A stretch of DNA of 64,000 bases from Lepus europaeus (taxonomy: Eukaryota > Chordata > Mammalia > Lagomorpha > Leporidae), in NCBI RefSeq assembly GCF_033115175.1, contig NC_084844.1, forward strand, positions 35,187,885-35,251,884, in the 5' to 3' direction. Every line of letters starts with the position of its first letter. The first letter of the stretch is position 1. Under the pieces are notes generated by a model. The model was not told the DNA's origin and ran no database searches. It was given only the letters and a program-made list of their open reading frames with translations. The position numbers and the translations under genes were made by a program. Shown here piece by piece: positions 22,501 through 33,800 of the stretch.

Positions 22501-24849
22501 TTTCTTCCTCATCTTTTGTTGTATGACCTGGAGTTTAATTTGTTTTCTTGGTTGTGTTAGGTAGAAGAGTGTCACTTGCCAGGTCTTGGAGTGGCTTTGA
22601 CATTGGATCATACTAAAAATGAAGCATGTGAAGATGGAGTGAGTGACTTGGTTTGTTTTGTTAGTGGTTTGCTTCTTGGAACAAATGCGAAAGTCCGGAC
22701 TTGGTTTGGAACTTTTATCCGAAATGGACAGCAGGTGAGGGTTAAAAATCGGTAGAGGCAGAAGATCAGGATATTTTGATGATTACTACAAGGGCAAAAT
22801 TTCTTTAAAATGCTGTGATAGTAGTTCATGCTGTGATAGTAGTTCTCAAACTTAGTTTCTGGGACTTCTTTACATTTTTAAAAATCTCTAAGGTGTGAAA
22901 GAACTTTTGTTTATATGGTTTTTAGATATTGATATTTGCTGTATTGGAGATTGAAACTGAAATATTGGAAATACTTAATTCACTTAGAAAGAATAATCTT
23001 ATTAAATATGAACATAACTTTCTTATTTAATATAACATATTTTTAGTGGAAAGTATTTTTCAAAACAAAAAAAGTTTAGTGAGAAGAATGGCATTATTTT
23101 AGAATTTTTCAAATCTCATCAAGCCTAGTTTATAGAAGTTTTTGGAAAAGTACACTGTACACTTGTGAGAGAATGGGAGAAAAGTGACAAATAACTGGAT
23201 TATTAAGGAAATGTTTTTGCCTTTCTGGACCTTCTGAAAGAGTTTTAGGGAACTCTTGTGTTCTGAGTTGCACAAGAACTGCTGCATTAGATTTTCAGAA
23301 TAAGTTGTTCTGTAATTTTAACAATTATATGATGTGTGTACATAAACACATATATACATAATATATTTTATTATAAAATATACAAAACAAAAATTTACCA
23401 TTTCATCATTTTTAAGTGTACAATTCAGTGATGACGTTAACTATATTCATAGTGTTGTATAACCATCACTACTATTCATTTCCAGAACATTTTAATCATT
23501 CCAAACTGAAAGTCTGTACCCATTAAATAATAAACTCCTTATAGCTCTCTTCCCTGTACCTCTGGTAATCCCCATTCTACTCTCTGTCTCTAGATTATAC
23601 CAATTTTGGTATGTCATATGAGTATAATCATAGACTATTTGTCATTTTGTACCTGGAATATTTTCAGATTTTTCCATGTTGTAGCATTTATCAAAACTTC
23701 CCTCCTTTTTAAGGGTGTATAAAGTTCCATTGTATGTATGAGGGCCCTTCAAATATTTCATGGAAAATGGAATTGGAAGAAAAGTTCAGGGACAGGCACT
23801 TAACCAGCAGTTACGATGCCTGCATCTCGTATTGGATTACCTTGGTTTGATACACAACTCCAGCTCTGACGCCATCTTCCTGCTAATGCAGAACTTCGGA
23901 GGCAGTGGTGATGGCTCAAGCAATTGGGTCCCTGCCACACATCGGAGACCTGGATTGAGTCCCTGGCTTTAGCGAGGCCAAAACCTGGCCATTGCCTGTA
24001 TTTGGAGAGTGAACCAGAGGATGGGAACTCTCTCTTTTCTGTTTCTCTGCCATTCAAATAAATAAAAACTTAGAAGGTAAGTTTATTTTGGTGCAAGAAA
24101 TATTTTGAATTCATGAATATGGATAGTCTTTTTAAAGGTCACAAAAATACATGTTATGAAATAACTGCATAGATTTAAAATTTTTTTCACCAAAAAATTA
24201 TATTTTATTAAATATTTTTTTCTTTTATTTGAGAGGCAGAGAGAGGAGGAGAAAGAGAGTTTCCATCCAGTAGTTTAATCCCCAGATGTCTACAACAACT
24301 GGGGCTAGGCTGGGGCAAAAGGGCTTCCACATGGGTATTACAAACCCAATTACTTGAGCCATTACCACTGTCTCGTCTCCCAGGGTCTGTATTAGAAGGC
24401 AGCTGGAGGCCGGCGCCGTGGCTCAATAGGCTAATCCTCTGCCTGTGGCGCCAGCACACCGGGTTCTAGTCCCGGTCGGGGCACCGGATTCTGTCCCGGT
24501 TGCCCCTCTTCCAGGCCAGCTCTCTGCTGTGGCCTGGGAGTGCAGTGGAGGATGGCCCAAGTGCTTGGGCCCTGCACCCCTTGGAAGACCAGGAGAAGCA
24601 CCTGGCTCCTGGCTTTGGATCAGCACGGTGCGCTGGCCGCAGTGCGCTAGCCGCGGCGGCTGTTGGAGGGTGAACCAACAGCAAAGGAAGACCTTTCTCT
24701 CTGTCTCTCTCTCACTGTCCACTCTGCCTGTCAAAAGAAAAAAAAAAAAAAAAAAAAGAAGGCAGCTGGAGTCAGGAGGAGGTAGGAACTGAACCCCATT
24801 TAACTTTACTGTGGGACATGGGCATCTAAACTGCAGGCCAAATGCCATA

Positions 24850-24882
<33 letters not shown>

Positions 24883-27800
24883 GACAGGCAGAGTGGATAG
24901 TGAGAGAGAGAGACAGAGAGAAAGGTCTTCCTTTTTGCTGTTGGTTCACCCTCCAATGGCCGCCGCGGTAGACGCGGTGTGCCAGCGCTGCAAGGCGGAG
25001 AATTAGCCTGTTGAGCCGCGGCGCTGGCCCAAATGCCTTATAATTTAATTCCGTTTTTCCACAGACTCTTTAAAGTACCCTTATACGTACCACATCTGTT
25101 TTAGCTCTTCAACCTTTTACTGGCTATGTATATACTTTGCAGCAATTGTCCTTTGTATGCAATAAGCTTTCTCCTTTGAATTTAATGTTATTATTCAAGC
25201 TGGTTTATGATACTTTGCTTAGAAACCCTCTAAGATAATAAGCAGCTAACATTTGCCTAGCTCTCTATAGTTTTCGTCTTTTTTTTTTTTAATTTTATTT
25301 ATTTATTTATTTATTTTTTGACAGGCAGAGTGGACAGTGAGAGAGAGACAGAGAGAAAGGTCTTCCTTTGCCGTTGGTTCACCCTCCAATGGCCGCCGCG
25401 GCTGGCGCGCTGCGGCCGGCACACCGCGCTGATCTGATGGCAGGAGCCAGGTGCTTCCTCCTGGTCTCCCATGGGGTGCAGGGCCCAAGCACTTGGGCCA
25501 TCCTCCACTGCACTCCCTGGCCACAGCAGAGAGCTGGCCTGGAAGAGGGGCAGCCGGGACAGAACCGGCGCCCCGACCGGGACTAGAACCCGGTGTGCCG
25601 GCACCGCAAGGCGGAGGATTAGCCTAGTGAGCCGCGGCGCCGGCTACGTCTTTTTTTTTTTTTTTTTAAGATTTATTTATTTGTTTGAAAGGCAAAGTTG
25701 CAGAGTGGCAGAGGCAGAAAGAGAGAGAGAAAGAGAGATCTTCCATCTGCTGGTTCATTCCCCAAGTGACCGCAATGGCTGGAGCTGGGCCAATCGAAGG
25801 CAGGAGCCTGCAGCTCCTCCTGAGTCTCCAATGTGGGTGCAGAGATCCAAGGACTTGAGCCATCCTCCGCTGCTTTCCCAGGCACATTAGCAGGGAACTG
25901 GATTGAAAGTGCAACAGCTGGGACTCGAACCAGCGCCCACATGAGATGCTGTCACTGCAGGTGACAGCTTAACCCACTAGGCCACAGTGCTGGCCTCAGC
26001 TCCCTATAGTTTTGACTTGCGTTCATATTTGATTTCTTTGCTTCTTTCATTAGTCTGCTTAACATTTAGTGCCTGCTACATGTCAGATACAATGTTAGGC
26101 TCTGCAGAGTAAGAGATGACTAAGACATTATCCTTTCCTAAGGACCTGTGGGGTTTATAAATGCTTAATTATAAGAGCTCGATAAGGTAAATATTAGTAA
26201 AGTATTAATTTCCTTGTCACTAAGGAAATTGGAGGTCAGAGAGGTTGATTGACTGAATTACTGAAAAGTCCCTGATCATCTGATAGTAAAGCTTAAGGTT
26301 GATATTCAAGGTCTTTTATCTTCAAATTCTGAGTACTTTCTGCTAAACTACATTGCGTATTTAAAAGTGATTTAAATACTATGCAATTCAGATTGCTATT
26401 CATTTAGTCTTTGCAACTGATCCAAATAAGAATGACTAGAGCATTCTTCAAACCCATGGATTTGGAGGCTGTTTTATTGGTTCAAATAGGATTTTGCAGT
26501 TAAGGCAGCCTCTTCAGATGGGTCAACGTCAGGTGTTTAAATGGAGAGCTCTTTGGGGGCGGTGTTGTGGCGTAGTGGGTAAAGGTGCTGCCTGTGATGC
26601 TGACTTCCCATATGTGTGCTGGTTGAAGACCTGGCTGCTCTGATGCTGATCCAGCTCCCTGCTATTGTGCCTGGGAAAGCAGTAGAGGATGGCTCAACTG
26701 TTTGGGACCCTGCCATCCATATGGGAGACCTGGAAGAAGTTCCTGACTCTTGGCTTCAGTCTGGCCCAGCTCTGGCCATTGCGCCCTTTTGGGGAGTGAA
26801 CCAGCAGATGGAAGATCTCTCTCTGCTCCCTCTCTCTGTAACTCTGCCTTTCAAATTAATAAGTAAATAAATCTTTAAAAATGGGGAGCTCTGTTTGAGG
26901 TTGCTTTTTAAATTTATATTTGTTTTAAAACTTTAGATACTTTCGTTTATCTGAGAGGCAGAGATCTCCTTTACGCTGGTTCACTCTTCAGATGCCCACA
27001 GTGGCTAGAGGGCTACATTCTAGAACCAGGAACTCAATCCATGTGGGTGGATTATCACATGGGTGTCAGGGACCTAACGACTCGAGTCTTCGCTTGCTGC
27101 CTCTGAAAGTGCGCATTAGCTGCATGAGCTTCCTTAATGCTCCATGCTCTCTTCCATTTGTGATTTCCATTTCTTGCAGAGAAAGAAGGAGACCAGTAGT
27201 TCTGTCCTTTGGCAGATGAGAAGGCAGCTGCTTCTGGAGCTGATGGGCATTCTTCCCACAGTAAGAAGTACCCGCATTGTGGAGGAAGCTGATGTGGACA
27301 TGGAGCCCAATGTGTCTGTGTATTCAGGACTGAAAGAAGAGCATGTTGTGAAAGCCAGTGCACTCTTACGTCTGTACTGTGCTTTGATGGGGATCGCTGG
27401 ACTCAAGTATTCAATAATTTGATATTTTACCTTCTTGTCATTTTACTTTCTTGTTTCTAATCTCAAGAAAGTGAGCCAAGGGCCTTTTATTCAGAACATT
27501 TGGGTTTTTTATTTGAATAAGATAGTGAGCTGGCCTATGTCAAGAATAAAAAGTCAATCATTCCCAACAAGGATTAATTAATCTATTTTAGTCTGGTTAT
27601 AAATAGAATTATGTAAATATGAGAGGGGCCAGAGAAATTTATCCACTTCTAATGATAGTATGACGATACCTATGATTTTACCCCAGTCTTGCATAACTGT
27701 AGTGAATGATCTGTGAGATCATTTAGAACAGATAATGGAACGAAGAAACTGTGCAATATGAATGTAGCAATGAGCCAAAAAATGGCACTTAAATCAAACA

Positions 27801-30800
27801 TAAACTGAAGAAATAACTGTGAGAATGTTGACACTCCCACCATGTGAGTGTAGATATATAGCCAGAAGAACTTAGTGAAGACAGACTTGTTTACAGTCAT
27901 GGGAAAAGTGATTGTGACAAAAGGATGATAGTATCCTAGATGGTGTGATACTGGCAGAAATTTCACATTAAAAGAGCTATCTGCTATTTCATGAGTAAAA
28001 GTATAAAGGATAAATTCTTGGGAGGTGACCCAAACTTAGAAGGGGTACGACAATTCACCAAGGCACAGAGAGGATGCTTAGTGTGTATGATAAATTATGA
28101 AATGAAAAAAGCAATGGCTATTCAAACCACTCTTCAATGAGGATTTTACAAAGGAATAAAGCATTCTAATTCCCACTGTTTGTAATGTTTTCAATTACAG
28201 AGTGTCATATAACTATTAGTTTTATTGTTGTTTTCCATATCGCCATGCATTATAACTGACAGAGTTTGGAGTATTTTGACAATTTTAAAGGTCAGAAAAT
28301 AATTGTAGTTTGTACCCTTCATTATTAAAATCGTGTTGCATGGTTTCAGCTTGCTTGGTCATTTTTATGGTCCTACATTACTGGGCAAAATGAGGATTAC
28401 CTATATTTGTGTCTGAGGATTAACCCTGCAGTTGCAATTTCTCGACACTTTTTTCTTTTTTAATGATTCATTTTATTTATTTGTAAGGCAAAGTGACAGA
28501 GAGAAAGGGAGAGGGACAGAGAGAGAGAGAGAGAAAGATAGAGAAAGATAGGTTCCATCTGCTGGCTGTAATAGGTAGGGCTAGACCAGGCTGAAACCAG
28601 AGCCCAGAACTCCATCCAGTTCTCCCATTTGAGTGGCAGGGGCTCTGCTGCTTTCCCAGGTGCTTTAGCAAGGAGCTAGATCAGAAGTGGAGCAGCCAGG
28701 GTTTGAACCACACTCCACTATGGAATACTGGCATTGTAAGCTGTGACTTACTGCTGCACCACAACACTGGCCCCATTGCTTTTGATTTGAACAACTTAAG
28801 AAGGCAAATATTTTGTAACTAGTGAGGTATCATTGTAAAATTAAAAATTTGCTTCTGAAAAGTAAAACTGATGGGAAGTTCATGCTTTCTTACCCCTACT
28901 TAAAAAAGTGAAGCCTAATAATGTATTCCTTTTCAGACCGACTGAGGAGGAAGCTGAACAGTTACTCCAGTTGATGACCAGCCGTCCTCCTGCTACACCA
29001 GCTGGGGTTCGCTTTGTTTCACTTTCCTTTTGTATGCTGCTGGCCTTTTCTACACTTGTCAGGTACCTTACTATATAACTTGCTCTCTGTTTTTTCTAGG
29101 TCTACTTTTATTTACTTACTAAAATGCATGAATAGGGGCCAGTATAGTGGAACTGCGAATTGAGCTGCTCGTTGTAATGCCAGCATCCCATATCAGAGTG
29201 CAGGTTTGAGTCCCAGCTGCTCTGTTTCTGATCTGCCTTCCTGCTGGTGTGACTGGGAAGCAACAGATGATGGCCCAAGCACCTGTCTTTGTGCCATCCA
29301 CGTGGGAGACCAAGATGGAATACCAGGCTTCTAGCTTCAGCCTAGTCCAACCCTGCTTGTTGTGACCATTTGGAAAGTGAACCAGCTGATGTAAGATCTC
29401 TCTCTCTCTTTCTCCCTCTCTCTTGCTCTCTCTTTCAAAGAAAGCAAGCAAAGTATTTTTAACAAGTGCATATATGATGTTAGATTAAAGCTTACTACAA
29501 AAATTGGCATAGTTTAGGCCGGCGCCGTGGCTCAATAGGCTAATCCTCCGCCTAGCGGCGCCGGCACACCAGGTTCTAGTCCTGGTCGGGGTGCCGGATT
29601 CTGTCCCGGTTGCCCCTCTTCCAGGCCAGCTCTCTGCTATGGCCCAGGAAGGCAGTGGAGGATGGCCTAAGTGCTTGGGCCCTGCACCCGCATGGGAGAC
29701 CAGGAGAAGCACCTGGCTCCTGCCTTCAGATCAGCGTGGTGCGCCGGCCACAGTGGCCATTGGAGGGTGAACCAACGGCAAAAAGGAAGACCTTTCTCTC
29801 TCTCTCTCACTGTCCACTCTGCCTGTCCAAAAAAAAAAAAAAAAATTGGCATAGGTGTGGGCAGTCATAGTATCTTTTTGTTGTTGTTGTTGTTAGCTAA
29901 TAAGCCATGTGGCTTCTTTATTCCATTTTAAGGTTTAATTGACAGTCACTTGTATGTACAGCCAGGGTACAATTGGCTATTTGGACATCTACACACACCC
30001 AGGAAACTATCACCCCAGTCAAGAAAATAAGCATGTCCAGTGGTTCCTTTGTGCCCTTTCTCATCCCTCCTCCCACTCTCTTCCCAGCCCCAGCTTTTTT
30101 TTGTTTTTAAAGATTTGTTTTATTTGTTTGAAAGACAGAGTTACAGAGAGGTGTAGAGACAGAGAGAGAGGTCTGTTTCTGTCTTCCCCTGTCATGTAAC
30201 TCTACCTCTCAAGTAAATAAATAAATCTTCTGAAGACTTTAAAAAAAGAAAAGGAAAAGAAATAGAGAACTTCAATTTAATCTTCTGGTTCTCCCCAAAT
30301 GGCTGCAACAACTGGGGCTAGGCCAGGTCGAAGCCAAGAGCCAGGAGCTTCTTCCAGGTCTCTTGTGGGTGCAGGGGCCCAAGCACTTGGGCCGTATTCT
30401 ACTGCTTTCCCAGGTACATTCACAGGGAGCTGGATCAGAAGTGGAGTAGCCAAAGCTCCCAACCAGCGCCCATATGGGATGCTAGCTCTGCAGGCCAAGG
30501 CTTTATCCCACTGTGCCACAGCACCGGCCCATGATCATAGTATCTTAATAAAAAGATATTTATGTCTCATTTTGTCATTATCAGAGTTTCCCATGAACAC
30601 CGTTTAATGGAATTAAAATAGTTCTTCAAGATTTGTTAAGGCTAGTAACAGCCCTTACTCCCCTCCTCTCTGTTTCCCCTTTCCTAGGGCAGTTCTTTCC
30701 CTTGTTTTGGGTGATTTTCTTTTATTAAGATTTATTTATTTGAAAGGCAGAGAAAGAGAGAGGGAGAGGGAGAGAGAGATCTTCTGCTGGTTCCTTTCCC

Positions 30801-33800
30801 AGATGCTACAGTACCCAGGGCTGGTCCAAGCTGATTCCAGGAGCTCAGAACTTCATCTGGGTCTCCCACATGGGTGGTGGGGACCCAAATACTTGGGCCA
30901 TCTTCTGCTGTTTTCCCAGTCACATTAGCAGGGAGCTGGATTGGAAGTACAGTACCCAGGACTCAAACCAGCATTCTACATTAGATGCCGTCATCCTAGG
31001 CAGCAGTTTATTTTACTGTGCCACAGTGCTGGCCTCTTGGTTGATTCTTTTGCATTTTGCTACTAAATTTTTAATAGCATATTTGTATTTTATACATCCT
31101 GATTTTGTTCTTTTAAGTATTACTTGTTGAGTTCCCACTGTTAAAGATGAGGATTTAATTCTGTCCTAAACATATCCATACATCCTTCCTATTTTCTTTT
31201 TTGATTTTTTTAAAGATTGATTTATTATTTATTTGAAAGGAAGAGTTACAAAGAGGCACAGTGAGAGAGGTCTTCCATCTGCTAGTTTACTCCCCAAATG
31301 GCCACAATGGCTAGAGCTGGGCCTGTTGGAAGCCAGGGTCCTGGAGCTTCTTCTGGGTCTCTCACATGGGTGCAGGGGCTCAAGGACTTGGGCCATCTTC
31401 TACTGCTTTCTCAGGCATATTAGTAGGGAGCTTGGATCAGAAGTGGAGCAGCTGGATCTTGAACAGGTGTCCATATGGGATGCCAGCACTGCAGCTGGTG
31501 GCTTTACCTGCTACGCCACGGCTCTGGTACCATCCTTCCTATTTTCCCATTTTGCCAGTACAGTTAACAGTGATTTTTATTAGATCAATAATAATTTATG
31601 GCCGGCGCCGTGGCTCAACAGGCTAATTCTCCACCTTGCGGCGCCGGCACCCCAGGTTCTAGTCCCAGTCGGGGCATTGGATTCTGTCCCGGTTGCCCCT
31701 CTTCCAGGCCAGCTCTCTGCTATGGCCCGGGAGTGCAGTGGAGAATGGCCCAAGTGCTTGGGCCCTGCACCCAGCCCTGCTTGGCTCCTGTGTTCGGATC
31801 GGCACAGTGTGAAGGCCGCAGCGCGCCGGCTGCGGTGGCCATTGGAGGGTGAACCAACAGCAAAGGAAGGCCTTTCTCTCTGTCTCTCTCACTGTCCACT
31901 CTGCCTGTCAAAAAAAAAAAAAAATAATTTATATTATTGTATAAAGCACTACTGAGAGCTCAGCTATGTAAAAGATGATTTCTTGTAAAATATTTTGCCT
32001 TAATAATTATATATTTATTTATATTTGTTTATTTCTAAAGATTCATTTTAATTATTTGAGAGGCACAATGACAGAGATATCTTGCTTCTGCTATTTCATT
32101 CCCTGAATGCCAGCAGTGGCCAGAGCTGTGCCAGCCTAAAGTCAGGCATCCAGAATTCTATTCAGGTCTTTCATACAGGTAGCTGGAATCCAAGCACTTG
32201 AGACATCATCTGCTGCTTTCCCAGGTACTTTAGCAGGAAGCTGGGTGGTAGTGGAGTAGCTAGGATCCAAAGCACCACTACAATATGAGATTGCAAGTGG
32301 TGGTTTAGCCCATTGTGCCACAATGCCTGTCCCTGCTTATTTTTTAAAAAGATTTATTTATGTATGTATTTGAAAGGAAGAAGAGTGACAAAGATTTCTT
32401 TTTCTTTTTCTTTTTTTTGTTGAGATTATTTATTTGAAAGGAGGGGAGACATACAGAGGAGAGAGAGAGATATCTTTTATCTGCTTGTTCATCCCCCAAA
32501 TAGCTGCATTGGCCAAGGCTGATCCAGGCTGAAGCCAGGAACCTGAAACTCCATCTGGGTCTCCCTTGTGAGTAGCAGAGACCCAAGCAGTTGGACTATC
32601 TTCCCGTGTTTCCCAGGTGCATTAGCAGGAAGCTGGGTTGGAAGTAGAGCAGCCAGCATTCGAACTGGAGCTCTTTGAGGATGCCAGTGTCATAGGTGGC
32701 AGCTTAACTTGCTGTACCACAGTGCCAGCCCCAGAGATATCTTGTATCTACTGGTTCACTCCCCAAATGGCTGCTACAGAGAGGGCTGGAACAGGCAAAA
32801 GCCAGGAACCTGGAACTGCATTTGGATCTCCCATATTGATGTCAGGGATCCAATTTCTTGGGCCATCATTTAAAACCCTCTAGGGTACACGTTAGCAGGA
32901 AGCTGCATAGAAAATGAAGGTAGCGGGGGCCAGGGCTGTGGTAAAGCTGCTGTCAGCAACACTGGCATCCCATGTGGGGGCTGGTTCACATCCTAGTTAC
33001 TCTGCTTCTGATCCAGCTCCTTGCTAATGTGTTTGGGAAAGCAGCAGAGGATGGCCCAAGTGCTTGGGCCCCTGCACCCATGTGGGACACCCAGATGAAG
33101 CTCCTAGCTCCTGGCTTTGGCCTGGCTCAGCCCTGGATGTTGTGGCCATCTCAGGCGTGAACAGGCAGATGGAAGATCTCTTTCTGTGCTTTGTTTCCCC
33201 CTCTCTGTCCATAACACTGATTTTCAAATAACATAAATAAATGTTAAAAAAATAAATGAAGGTAGGACTCCAACTCTGATCCTCTGACATGGGATGTGGG
33301 CATCCCAAGCAAGGGCTTAACCCATTGTGCCTCAACATCTACCCCTAAATGATCATCTTTCTCTTGTGCCTTACTTTTGTCTTCTGCTTTTTTTTTTTTT
33401 AAACAGCTTTATTGCAATCTAATTTAATAGCATAAAATTCACCCATGTGCAGTGTACAATTCAGTGTTTTATTATATGAGAATACTTCAAAAAGTTAATG
33501 GAAAATATATATTGTGAAAAAAGTATTCATGGATATCAAATATTTTGCATCCAAACAAACCTGTATTTTAATTCCACTTTCCCATGAATCTTTTGAGGTA
33601 TCCTTGTATTTACAGAGTTAAACAACCATTACCACAATCTGATTTCAGGACATTTTCTTTTATTTTTTTATTTATTTATTTTGACAGGCAGAGTGGATAG
33701 TGAGAGAGAGAGACAGAGAGAAAGGTCTTCCTTTTTGCCGTTGGTTCACCCTTTAATGGCCGCTGCGGCTGGCGCATCTTGCTGATCCGAAGCCAGGAGC

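Larger units (their letters stand above)
32345..33346 (-). mobile_element. CSINE, older type, inverted, host of two later insertions
   Basis: Pieces at 32345-32395, 32733-32923 and 33254-33346 join in order into one inverted element ending TGCCTCAACATCTACCCC. Confidence 0.83.

Noticed and set aside
27670..27966. 98-codon minus-strand frame rich in hydrophobic residues
   Set aside because: Lies in an unassigned AT-rich intron, has no recognisable domain or promoter, and its composition fits random AT-rich DNA.
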